A stretch of DNA of 37,427 bases, taken from the NCBI GenBank assembly GCA_964532515.1, contig CAZHKH010000005.1:1-37427 (forward strand), given 5' to 3'. The notes beneath the pieces were generated by a model. That model was not told the origin of the DNA. It did no database searches and saw only the letters and a list, made by a program, of their open reading frames with translations. The position numbers were made by a program, and so were the translations under genes. Source of the DNA: TMED161 sp964532515 (lineage in GTDB: Bacteria; Fidelibacterota; Marinisomatia; SCGC-AAA003-L08; D37C17). Each line of letters begins with the position of its first letter. The stretch's first letter is position 1. Below are positions 8,089-15,914 of the stretch, one piece after another.

Positions 8089-10527
8089 ATTTTTAAGAAA
8101 CTATTATTCTTTGCTGTGCTGTGCGCAACGATTTTTACTGTCTATCTGTTTGATAACAGACTCTCGGATTTACCTCCTCTGGGTAAGTTTTTTGATCCGT
8201 ACCATGGCTACCTTGCGCTGCACAACTCAGACCAACTTCCAGCTCAGGACCTGTTATTTGATGCGCTGCACGATAGCGTGAGCGTGACATGGGACAAGCG
8301 ACGAGTTCCACATATCTTTGCTAATAACGAGCATGACCTATTCTTTGTTCAGGGGTATATTCATGCGTTTGACAGACTCTGGCAGATGGAGTTTCAGGTA
8401 ATGGCCGCTGGAGGGAGACTATCTGAGATTATTGGAGAAAAAGCGATTGATTACGATAGATTCCAAAGAAGGCTGGGGATGATGCGGGGCGCTGAGAATG
8501 TAATGGACTTCTACCAGAATGACCCGGTGATGCTATCTTCTCTTGAGGCATACACCGATGGAATAAACGCCTACATCAATTCTCTGGAGCCTAATCAGTA
8601 TCCGATAGAGTACAAGCTGCTTGACTACGCTCCAGAGCAGTGGACAATAAAGAAGTGCGCGCTTCTTTATATGTACATGGCCTGGGAGCTCTCTGGATCA
8701 ACAAACGACCTTGCCCATACAAAATTTTTAAAAGAGTTTGGACTTGAGGAGTATCGAAAGCTCTACAGCTTTGACTCTCCGCTACTCTCACCTATAATGC
8801 CAAAAGAAACTAGCTGGGACTTTGAGCCGGTAGAGGTTAATGCTCCAGATGAGATTTATATGTCTGATCCATATGGAGATGGAATGAACTACCAGCCAAA
8901 CCCCAATAATGGTAGCAATAATTTTGCGGTAAGTGGCTCCCTATCTGAAACAGGATACCCAATTCTAGCTAATGACCCTCACCTAAACTTGACCCTTCCA
9001 TCGATTTGGTATGAGAACCATCTGATTTCACCGGAAATGAATGCCTACGGGGTCTCGCTGCTGGGAGCGCCGTGCGTGGTGATTGGCTACAATAAAGACA
9101 TCGCATGGGGAAGCACCAACGGAATGAACGATGTGATGGATTTTTATGATATTACTTTTAGAGATGAATCAAAGAGAGAGTATCTCCACGATGATAAATG
9201 GAAGCCAGTGAATCTATCTATTGAAGAGATTAAGGTTCGAGGCTCTGAAACCGTTTTGGATACCACCTACATGACCCACCACGGGCCTATTATGAGCCAC
9301 GATATATTTGATAAAATGCCAAGATTTGGGAGCGCCGTATCGGTAGGAAGAGCAATGAGGTGGCTGGCCTCTGAACCATCTATGGAGCCAAAGACATTCT
9401 ATCTTCTAAATAAAGCAAAAAACTACGATGACTACCTGGAGGCCATATCCTACTTCAGCTGCCCAGGTCAGAATATTATTTTTGCCAGCAAGGATAATAA
9501 TATTGCTATATGGCAAACCAACAAGCTGATTCCAAAGTGGGATCTGCAGGGCCGTTTTATTATGGATGGAACAGACCCCAATCATGATTGGAAAAATCAG
9601 CTTCCAATTGAGCATCAGCCACACTCACTGAATCCAAAAAGAGGTTTTTTGAGCTCCGCAAATCAGAACCCCGTTGATACATCCTATCCATATTTTGTGC
9701 CAGGTGACTATGCCCCGGCATTTCGAGGTGCCAGAATCGATGAGATTCTTTTAGAGACAAAGGATGCAAACTATACCCACCTCCAAAAAATTCAAAATGA
9801 CAATAGAAGCTTATTGGCCAAAAGAGTGGTGCCTTTCTTATTGAGAGCTATTGATACTAGCGCTCTGTCATCTGAGCAGATTACCATATACAACCACCTA
9901 GCAGAGTGGGACTATTTCTACAATCCAGACTCTATGATGCCAACCTTCTTTGATGCATGGATGAAAAGTATATCAAAAAATACGTGGCAGGATGAGCTGG
10001 GTAACGCGGATGATGATGTCGAGTGGCCAAACTATCGAATTCTATCTGATATGATCGTAGATGAACCAGAGAGCAAGTGGTTTGATGATATCAATACAAA
10101 TCAGCTTGAAAGTTTATCTGAGATATCACGAAAGACATTTGACAGTGAATCTCAAAGATTCCTAGAAGAACTCGGGCCTGTCAGTGAAAAATGGGAATGG
10201 AAAAATTACAGAGGAACAGATGTCTATCACCTGGCAAAGATTCCTGGATTCGGAAACTTGCACCTTCCAACAGGAGGTGACTGGAATATTCCCAACGCAA
10301 CTGCCCGGACCCATGGACCCAGCTGGAGGTTTGTAGTGGAGCTTGGAGACAGGCCAAAAGGCTACGGCACCTATCCGGGTGGACAAAGCGGATTTCCTGG
10401 AAGCGTTCACTATGATCAGTTTTTAGATTCCTGGGTTAAGGGCCAGCTCTACGAGCTTCATTTTCCATATACAAAAGATGAGATTGATGGACACAGCGTT
10501 GCATTTAAACCAGGGAGCAGCTCATGA
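8089..10527 (+). CDS. Penicillin acylase family Ntn hydrolase, exported
   Basis: Members of this family are periplasmic, self-cleaving amidohydrolases that remove acyl groups from penicillins, acyl-homoserine lactones or other amides; the substrate here is unknown. The alpha-chain region is followed by the autoprocessing site NNGSNNFAVSG, in which the Ser (codon 8914-8916) would become the N-terminal nucleophile of the beta chain. ILANDPHLNLTLPSIWYENHL and the C-terminal GGQSGFPGSVHYDQFLDSW are typical. The start is unusual. GTG at 8116 has no ribosome site and would cut the N-terminus, whereas ATT at 8089 has AAGGGG 8 nt upstream and adds FKKLLFFAV, completing a lysine-plus-hydrophobic signal or anchor. 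With ATT the protein is 812 residues and the nucleophile is Ser276. The stop overlaps the next gene as ATGA. Confidence 0.9.
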   Translation: MFKKLLFFAVLCATIFTVYLFDNRLSDLPPLGKFFDPYHGYLALHNSDQLPAQDLLFDALHDSVSVTWDKRRVPHIFANNEHDLFFVQGYIHAFDRLWQMEFQVMAAGGRLSEIIGEKAIDYDRFQRRLGMMRGAENVMDFYQNDPVMLSSLEAYTDGINAYINSLEPNQYPIEYKLLDYAPEQWTIKKCALLYMYMAWELSGSTNDLAHTKFLKEFGLEEYRKLYSFDSPLLSPIMPKETSWDFEPVEVNAPDEIYMSDPYGDGMNYQPNPNNGSNNFAVSGSLSETGYPILANDPHLNLTLPSIWYENHLISPEMNAYGVSLLGAPCVVIGYNKDIAWGSTNGMNDVMDFYDITFRDESKREYLHDDKWKPVNLSIEEIKVRGSETVLDTTYMTHHGPIMSHDIFDKMPRFGSAVSVGRAMRWLASEPSMEPKTFYLLNKAKNYDDYLEAISYFSCPGQNIIFASKDNNIAIWQTNKLIPKWDLQGRFIMDGTDPNHDWKNQLPIEHQPHSLNPKRGFLSSANQNPVDTSYPYFVPGDYAPAFRGARIDEILLETKDANYTHLQKIQNDNRSLLAKRVVPFLLRAIDTSALSSEQITIYNHLAEWDYFYNPDSMMPTFFDAWMKSISKNTWQDELGNADDDVEWPNYRILSDMIVDEPESKWFDDINTNQLESLSEISRKTFDSESQRFLEELGPVSEKWEWKNYRGTDVYHLAKIPGFGNLHLPTGGDWNIPNATARTHGPSWRFVVELGDRPKGYGTYPGGQSGFPGSVHYDQFLDSWVKGQLYELHFPYTKDEIDGHSVAFKPGSSS

Positions 10528-10871
10528 ACGTGATCGTTGTCTGTTTCTTATCTCTTCTGGTGCTTCCCGAGATGCCCTGGTGGGCCATTGCCATCCTCTC
10601 ATCGGTTGCTGGACTAACCTCAAGGGGACTTTTTACTTCAATAGCAAATGGATTTCTATGCGGATCTCTTCCGTGGATATCTATTTTAATTTACAGCTAC
10701 TATACCGGAGCCGAGCTGCTGATTCACAGGGTCTCTGGAATTATTGGAATGGATGGGCTCTCTGGAGCGCTTCTTGTGACGTTGTTTGTTGGAGGAACCG
10801 TAGGCGCAATGGGCGCGATATGCTCATATACATTTAAGGTTGCGTTTAAAGATCAGTTGATTAGAGAGTAG
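10524..10871 (+). CDS. Small multi-pass membrane protein of unknown function
   Basis: The 115-residue product is not recognised. It is strongly hydrophobic, with about three to four membrane segments (near residues 2-12, 18-35, 46-62 and 80-103) and a short charged C-terminus (FKVAFKDQLIRE). Glycines are frequent in the last segment (GLSGALLVTLFVGGTVGAMGA). The ATG overlaps the acylase stop as ATGA, so the two are co-translated and may act together, for example as an inner-membrane partner for the exported acylase; that is inference. The last 19 nt overlap the 3' end of the convergent gene on the minus strand, leaving no space for a conventional terminator between them. Confidence 0.75.
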   Translation: MNVIVVCFLSLLVLPEMPWWAIAILSSVAGLTSRGLFTSIANGFLCGSLPWISILIYSYYTGAELLIHRVSGIIGMDGLSGALLVTLFVGGTVGAMGAICSYTFKVAFKDQLIRE

Positions 10872-11164
10872 GAAATATCAAGCTGGCTGCATCCCCACTT
10901 TGAGAATATATTCTCTATTTGTTCCTGTGAATAATTAAAACTATCGCTGTAAATAATCATCAGGGTATTGGTTTTCATTGATGATTCTGCGTGCACCACT
11001 CCACTTAATCTATCAAACTCACTCATCAGCTTGGATATGACACCCCGATTGTTAAGATTGGAGGATTTGACGGTGACTTCGATGTTGGTTGGTGATTCAC
11101 TTGTAGCGGAGACAAAAATAACTGTATAGGATAGAATGATTGCTATGGATATATAATTTTTCAA
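10853..11164 (-). CDS. Small exported protein with an HMA-like (ferredoxin-fold) segment lacking CxxC
   Basis: A 103-residue protein with a signal peptide at about residues 1-20 (MKNYISIAIILSYTVIFVSA) followed by about 80 residues. The pattern IEVTVKSSNLNNRGVISKLMSEFDRLSGVVHAESSMKTNTLMIIYSD, then a helix starting YSQEQIENIFSKWG, follows the beta-alpha-beta-beta-alpha-beta order of heavy-metal-associated domains. The metal-binding CxxC that would lie in the first loop is replaced by SSNLNN; only one Cys (residue 92) remains. So it resembles an HMA fold that has lost metal binding, or a distantly related ferredoxin-like fold. The fold call comes from pattern, not alignment. It is preceded by its own AT-rich upstream region and overlaps the facing gene at the 3' end. 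Confidence 0.65.
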   Translation of the reverse strand: MKNYISIAIILSYTVIFVSATSESPTNIEVTVKSSNLNNRGVISKLMSEFDRLSGVVHAESSMKTNTLMIIYSDSFNYSQEQIENIFSKWGCSQLDISYSLIN

Positions 11165-11217
11165 TATTTATATGTTATTACCTTATATAATTTATGAATA
11201 TTAAACTATAGATTACA

Positions 11218-11248
11218 ATACTTTAATTAAAGTAATACTTTAATTAAA
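11218..11248. repeat. Palindromic direct repeat, possible operator
   Basis: TACTTTAATTAAAGTA (11219-11234) is a perfect 16-base palindrome. ATACTTTAATTAAA occurs twice, at 11218-11231 and 11235-11248, with repeat starts 17 bases apart. It lies about 55-85 bases upstream of the HMA-like gene, a plausible position for a dimeric regulator. In DNA this AT-rich, chance palindromes are common, so the functional reading is weak. Confidence 0.35.
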
Positions 11249-11298
11249 AATTTAAGGTTTTTATTTTAAGTTTTACTTTATTTAAATACTATAAGTAT

Positions 11299-11317
11299 AA
11301 AAATATAGCTACGCTAT
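11299..11317 (-). terminator. Weak candidate terminator after the MFS gene
   Basis: On the minus strand, 45 nt after the MFS stop, ATAGC-GTA-GCTAT forms a five-pair hairpin (11305-11317) followed after one base by five T. The short, AT-rich stem makes it a poor intrinsic terminator, but it is the only candidate at the end of the long directon. Confidence 0.25.
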
Positions 11318-11361
11318 TTACGCACTTAAATAATAATTATGAGAGTAAAGTCTAGAGAGTG

Positions 11362-13125
11362 CTAGTCAGATACTTTGGCTGCTTTTTTTTCATCCAGCCC
11401 ATGGAGCACATAGGCTCCGGCAAGAACCAGAATAAGAACAATCGCAACCCCATAGCGCTGAGATCCAAATTCCTTGGTTAGGATACCAAGAAGAAGCGGA
11501 CCAACAAAGGCAGTGGCCTTCCCTGAGAATGCAAAGAACCCAAAAAATTCATTTTGTTTTTCCTTGGGAGTGAACCTTGACATCAGCGAGCGGCTTGATG
11601 CCTGATTGGGACCTGAGCACAGACCAATCAGAATGCCGGCAATCCAGAATACAGTGACGCTGGTAGTAAAAACCGCCATGGAGCACGCCACTATCAAACC
11701 CAAATTGCTCAACTGAATTGTATTTTTCCCACCAATCATATCATCAAGAAATCCAAAGAGAAACGCGCCAAGACCCGCTGCGACATTCAGCGCGATGCCA
11801 AAGTACATCACCTCATTAAAGGTAAATCCGAAGGTTCCAGATGCGTAGATTCCCCCGAAGGAAAAAATGGTGACCAGTCCATCATTGTAGAGTATCCTGG
11901 CCACTAAAAGACGAACAATATGCTTGTAGTTTCTAATCTCCTTAAAGGTTTCCTTGATTTGAGAGTAGGAGCTTTTGATGAGCGAGGCAGAAAGCTTGGT
12001 CTCAATCTTTCGATCTCTAACCCACAAGAATGTGGGGATACTAAATACCATAAACCAGATTGCCACCAAAATATTTATTGCCCTTATATTCTCTCCGCTA
12101 TGCCTGATTGATTTTTCATTAATGGCATCATTATTATTCACCTCAAGCCTTCCATCTCTGTAGTAGCACAGAGTCCCCAGATACTCACCATCGCTGTAGA
12201 CTGGCCCTCGAATCTCAAAGCTTCCATCCTTATCAAACAGATGCGCAGTGTTTTCATTAAGCGCCGATGGGCTGTGCTTGCTCCAGTGTGGCTGACCAAT
12301 TAATTGAACGGCCCTACCTTTATGATGCTTGAAATTTGGATGATTTCCAAAAACAATGAATGTGTTTGTCTCTTTTTCAATGAAGGCTACGGTTTCTTCC
12401 TCTGTTTCGTTGTTGTATATGACATCAGGCATAAAGCCAGCGGTATCAGTAAGAGAAAAATTAATTAATTTAATCGGCATCCCTATGCCTATGCTATCAA
12501 TTCCCGTTTGATCTGATGGGCTGATTGTAAAGCGAGTGTATGTCTCTGAGGTTTCAACATCTTCAATTTTGACTACAACGCTGTTGATAGAGCTTCTTTT
12601 TTTAAGATCAAAGGCAGGTTTGTCCGGCTGTACAAACAAGAACAATGATATCATCAAGGCAATTAGCCCACCAAGATACCCCAGGGACCACCCGTACCCT
12701 GAAATCCGTCCGACCTTCTCTTTTGGGGCAATGTGAGGAAGGTATGCATTGCAAAAAACACTTCCCATCTCAAATCCGATATTTGCCACAATAAACCAAA
12801 TCAGCGCATTGTAAATCTGCCCCTCATAAGAAAAAAATAAAAGAATCGATCCAAGAATACAGATCCACGTCCAAAAAATAAGTAACGATTTTCGGTATCC
12901 ACCCTGATCAGCGATGGCCCCCATCAGCGGAGATATAAATGCAACAAACAACGCCGTTATTGAAATTCCTATTGACCATAAAAAGGTTCCATCGTGAATA
13001 TTAGGTGCAATTGCCTGGGTGTAGTACGCGCTAAATATAAATGTAACCACAAGAGTGGTGAATGGCTGATTTGCAAAATCATACATCGACCATGAGAATA
13101 TTGTTCGTTTGTAGTTTTTATTCAT
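11362..13125 (-). CDS. Atg22/UMF1-type MFS transporter with an inserted extracytoplasmic domain
   Basis: The N-terminus (TIFSWSMYDFANQPFTTLV) and GRISGYGWSLGYLGG are landmarks of the UMF1/Atg22-like MFS family. Membrane segments lie at about residues 17-38, 48-70, 80-97, 107-124 and 143-164, then again from 347 to the end. Between the fifth and sixth helices sits a soluble insert of about 175 residues (168-345), polar and rich in predicted strands. With the N-terminus inside, that loop faces the periplasm. At 587 residues it is longer than usual UMF1 proteins (about 400-450). It is the last gene of the amino-sugar cluster, overlapping the small ORF at 13118-13249, and may import a muropeptide or sugar product; the substrate is inference from context. 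Confidence 0.85.
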   Translation of the reverse strand: MNKNYKRTIFSWSMYDFANQPFTTLVVTFIFSAYYTQAIAPNIHDGTFLWSIGISITALFVAFISPLMGAIADQGGYRKSLLIFWTWICILGSILLFFSYEGQIYNALIWFIVANIGFEMGSVFCNAYLPHIAPKEKVGRISGYGWSLGYLGGLIALMISLFLFVQPDKPAFDLKKRSSINSVVVKIEDVETSETYTRFTISPSDQTGIDSIGIGMPIKLINFSLTDTAGFMPDVIYNNETEEETVAFIEKETNTFIVFGNHPNFKHHKGRAVQLIGQPHWSKHSPSALNENTAHLFDKDGSFEIRGPVYSDGEYLGTLCYYRDGRLEVNNNDAINEKSIRHSGENIRAINILVAIWFMVFSIPTFLWVRDRKIETKLSASLIKSSYSQIKETFKEIRNYKHIVRLLVARILYNDGLVTIFSFGGIYASGTFGFTFNEVMYFGIALNVAAGLGAFLFGFLDDMIGGKNTIQLSNLGLIVACSMAVFTTSVTVFWIAGILIGLCSGPNQASSRSLMSRFTPKEKQNEFFGFFAFSGKATAFVGPLLLGILTKEFGSQRYGVAIVLILVLAGAYVLHGLDEKKAAKVSD

Positions 13126-13249
13126 CTCTATCGCTTAGAAGAATCTTTAACTCTTTAAAACCTGAAACAGAAAACTTAAAAAACATTACAATGAAAAATA
13201 AGAATCCAAAAATAAATAATCCCTGCCACAGTAGCTTCCAAATCATCAT
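13118..13249 (-). CDS. 43-residue single-pass membrane peptide between symporter and MFS genes
   Basis: A short frame begins at ATG 13247-13249, sharing its A with the symporter stop (TAATG), and ends with TAA at 13118-13120, overlapping the MFS start by 8 nt. The peptide begins MMIWKLLWQGLF, has one hydrophobic helix (about residues 7-25, very Phe-rich), then a basic-acidic tail ending SDRDE. The junctions on both sides are the same coupled type used by the real genes here, and the frame fills the otherwise unexplained 123 nt between the two transporters. Small accessory membrane proteins are known next to several sodium:solute symporters, so a stabilising or modulating subunit of the preceding transporter is the best guess. 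Confidence 0.7.
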   Translation of the reverse strand: MMIWKLLWQGLFIFGFLFFIVMFFKFSVSGFKELKILLSDRDE

Positions 13250-14712
13250 TATGCAGCCTCCTGTCTATCGGGCATTAGAAGTGAGAATGAAATCATCAGC
13301 AAAATAGAGAAACCAAGGGTCATAAGCCCAATCTCTTCAGGCTTAAATGAGCTAATCATTGGAATTGACTCTCGAATGGGCTCTAATCCAACAAGCGCAC
13401 TGAGACCTCCAAGAAGCGCAGCCATCGCACCCGCGGAGCTTGCCTTCTTCCAGTATACCCCAAATAATATAACTGAAATTGCACCGGTAAAATAGATTGC
13501 GCCTGTAATACCTAAATAATCCCAGATAGAATCATCGCCATCGTACATTAGCCCCCAGTACAGGATATACGCTCCAAGTAAAACGATGATCACTCTGCTG
13601 TAATTAATTTTCTGTGAGGATGTCAGGGTTCCCCCTTTAATTGGATCAATAATATCGTTGGTTATAATTGTGCTCCAGCAAAGCAAATAGCTATCGTGGG
13701 TACTCATAAATGCCGCGAGCATAGCAGCCACCATTAACCCCAGCAGTCCCATTGGAAGAATCTCAGATAGATATCTCGGCATCATCGCTAATTTTTCCCA
13801 TGAACTATCTGGTGTCAAGCCATTAAAATAAACAAATGCACATATCCCAAGGAAGCAGGGCACCATGAATCGAATTAAAAATGAGGCAGATGACCATAGG
13901 TACTGTCTTTTAACAGTCTCAGCGCTATCTAATGACAGCGCCCTTGTGATTGCGGTGGGCCATATCACCGCGCTAACAAACCCAAGCACAATCTGCCAGG
14001 AGATATAGAAGCCCCCTCTGCTTTGAATCGGATTGTAAATAGCGCTGGTATCTTGAGCCAGAGTCTCAACTTGAGCAAAAATATTAGACCACCCTAAATA
14101 ATAAATAGAACATAAAACACTTAGTATCATCCCAATTGACAGCACAACAAACTGAATGTAATCAGTGATAATAACAGATATCATTCCACCTAGTGTAGTG
14201 TAGATAAGAACCATCAAAAGAAGAACTATCATAATAACTGACAGCACAAGCTCACTCTCAGCAATTCCAAATACGCTTTGAATGAAAATTGCGCCTACCT
14301 TTAAGAATAGTCCCATATTCAGAATGCCACCCACAACCAAGATGACCGCACCCAGAACTCTCACCTTACTTCCAAATCGTATCTGATAATACTCAGGGAT
14401 ACTCTTAACTCGAAGCTCTCGCAATTTAACAACCACAACTCCTGTCAAACCTACAAACATGGTGACGATAAGAGCAAATAGCCCAATATGAAATGCAGAG
14501 AAAAAATCTTGGAATCCTGTTTGGGCATTGTACATCACTGTAATCAGACCCAGCTCTGTTCCTAGCATGGTGGCGACACCCAGAGAAAGACCAACCCTCC
14601 TACCAGCGATCATGAAAGTTGAGAAACTTGAGGACCTGTCTCTATACCTAATGCCCACATAAAATATAGACATTAAATATACCGCAACGATTAGGTAGTC
14701 AATAGTTGTCAT
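13249..14712 (-). CDS. Sodium:solute symporter (SSS family), first copy
   Basis: A 487-residue integral membrane protein with about 13 hydrophobic segments, of typical SSS length. It starts TTIDYLIVAVYLMSIFYVGIRYRDRSSSFSTFMIAGRRVG, the usual opening with the first helix and the GRR loop; the conserved middle segment TTLGGMISVIITDYIQFVVL at about residues 165-185 is also characteristic. Such proteins use the sodium gradient to import sugars, sialic acid, amino acids or carboxylates. The ATG overlaps the NamZ stop as ATGA and the 3' end abuts the 43-residue membrane peptide. Given its neighbours, a MurNAc- or GlcNAc-type sugar is the likely cargo, but no residue seen proves that. Confidence 0.9.
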   Translation of the reverse strand: MTTIDYLIVAVYLMSIFYVGIRYRDRSSSFSTFMIAGRRVGLSLGVATMLGTELGLITVMYNAQTGFQDFFSAFHIGLFALIVTMFVGLTGVVVVKLRELRVKSIPEYYQIRFGSKVRVLGAVILVVGGILNMGLFLKVGAIFIQSVFGIAESELVLSVIMIVLLLMVLIYTTLGGMISVIITDYIQFVVLSIGMILSVLCSIYYLGWSNIFAQVETLAQDTSAIYNPIQSRGGFYISWQIVLGFVSAVIWPTAITRALSLDSAETVKRQYLWSSASFLIRFMVPCFLGICAFVYFNGLTPDSSWEKLAMMPRYLSEILPMGLLGLMVAAMLAAFMSTHDSYLLCWSTIITNDIIDPIKGGTLTSSQKINYSRVIIVLLGAYILYWGLMYDGDDSIWDYLGITGAIYFTGAISVILFGVYWKKASSAGAMAALLGGLSALVGLEPIRESIPMISSFKPEEIGLMTLGFSILLMISFSLLMPDRQEAA

Positions 14713-15914
14713 GGATATAGTCTAAATGGTTTTATCATTTCACGAAATTCAGCAGATTCCTTTTCCCAAGTTAATACTAAATCTTCAATACTCGCACCAC
14801 TAAAGATACTATTAATAAGCTCATCTGAGCCATAGAGTTTATTTAAAAATCCATTTTTTGCAACTTTAAACTCATCGGGATGGACCTGGTAAATTGATTG
14901 CAGTAGAGCAACGCCAAGCTTTAATGGATAAAATGAGTCTCGATCAACAATCGATATGCTTATTCCATTGCACGGCGTATCCATATACTTTGGATACACT
15001 GATTTACCTGGAATTGACTTTGGTGTAAACAAAGTAGAGCTAAGAGTAACCCCAGAAAGATTATGTGAATTTATCAGCCTAATTACTTCTTTTGAGTCAA
15101 GCCATGGAGCTCCAATGACTTTAAATGGAGTTGAGGTGCCTCGCCCCTCTGACACGTTTGTTCCCTCGAGTAAACACATTCCATTGTAGACTATGGCTGT
15201 CTCTAAATCTGGAATATTTGGAGAAGGAGGCTTTTTGAAATTTATATATCCCCCGCTCCAGCCATCAAGTCTAATAATCTCAAGATCAAGCTGATCTGCA
15301 TTCTCAATCCATCCAAGCTCTTTAATTATCAGTGAAAACTCTCCAATGGTGAGACCATGTCTAGTTGGGACTGGATGCATCCCCACAAATGAGGTAAATC
15401 CCTCCTTGAGGATTGGTCCCTGGATATCTTTTCCAATTGGATTGGCTCGGTCTAGTACAATAAGCTTTATTTTATTTTTTGCAGCCGCCTGCATTACATA
15501 GGTAAGCGTGCTGATGTAGGTATAGTACCTGGATCCGATGTCCTGCATATCAAAAATCAGTATATCCACTCCATTTAACTGCTCATCACTGGGGCCCTTC
15601 CTGCTTCCATAGAGGCTATGCACCGGAACCTCTTTGAGCGCGGTGCTAGCCACAAGCTCTCCAGCCTCATTCTTCCCAAACAACCCATGCTCCGGGGTGA
15701 AAATAGAGACAACATCTAAATTTGATTTCAAAAAATCAAAGAGACTTTCTCCATTTTTATTGACACTGGTGTGGTTCATTACAAGAGAAATTTTCTTATC
15801 CTTAAAATCTGATAGATCACTATCAAACAGGATATCGATACCATTTCTAAAATCATTTCTTTCTAGTGAGCACGATAAAAGAAATAGCAGGGATATATAA
15901 AGGAGCTTATTCAT
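14709..15914 (-). CDS. namZ: Exo-beta-N-acetylmuramidase NamZ (DUF1343/YbbC family) lipoprotein
   Basis: NamZ removes MurNAc from the non-reducing end of peptidoglycan chains; this activity was shown for Bacillus subtilis YbbC. The 401-residue protein has a lipoprotein signal (MNKLLYISLLFLLSC, Cys15), so it should be anchored outside the cytoplasm. Family landmarks appear in order: LVMNHTSVN, IFTPEHGLFG, DILIFDMQDIGSRYYTYISTL, VLDRANPIG, VPTRHGLTIGEF, and EGTNVSEGRGTSTPFKVIGAPW. It overlaps the second symporter gene by 8 nt at its start and the first by 4 nt at its end, and lies one gene downstream of the NagZ fusion, its expected partner enzyme. Confidence 0.93.
   Translation of the reverse strand: MNKLLYISLLFLLSCSLERNDFRNGIDILFDSDLSDFKDKKISLVMNHTSVNKNGESLFDFLKSNLDVVSIFTPEHGLFGKNEAGELVASTALKEVPVHSLYGSRKGPSDEQLNGVDILIFDMQDIGSRYYTYISTLTYVMQAAAKNKIKLIVLDRANPIGKDIQGPILKEGFTSFVGMHPVPTRHGLTIGEFSLIIKELGWIENADQLDLEIIRLDGWSGGYINFKKPPSPNIPDLETAIVYNGMCLLEGTNVSEGRGTSTPFKVIGAPWLDSKEVIRLINSHNLSGVTLSSTLFTPKSIPGKSVYPKYMDTPCNGISISIVDRDSFYPLKLGVALLQSIYQVHPDEFKVAKNGFLNKLYGSDELINSIFSGASIEDLVLTWEKESAEFREMIKPFRLYP

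Larger units (their letters stand above)
11165..11361. promoter_or_regulatory. AT-rich intergenic region upstream of the HMA-like gene
   Basis: These 197 bases, nearly all A and T, separate the end of the 23-kb directon from the HMA-like gene, whose promoter must lie here. The palindromic direct repeat at 11218-11248 and a weak hairpin near 11305 are described separately. No open frame of note and no RNA gene was seen. Confidence 0.4.

Noticed and set aside
7973..8281. Plus-strand frame of about 100 residues before the acylase
   Set aside because: It overlaps the signal and start of the acylase in another frame and has no family features.
10902..10915. GAGAATATATTCTC palindrome as a terminator for the membrane-protein gene
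   Set aside because: It lies inside the HMA-like coding sequence on the other strand, has a weak AT stem and only a broken T tract.
11266..11281. 16-mer TTAAGTTTTACTTTAT shared with 36321-36336
   Set aside because: Two copies in very AT-rich intergenic DNA with unrelated flanks; probably chance, though it could be a remnant repeat.
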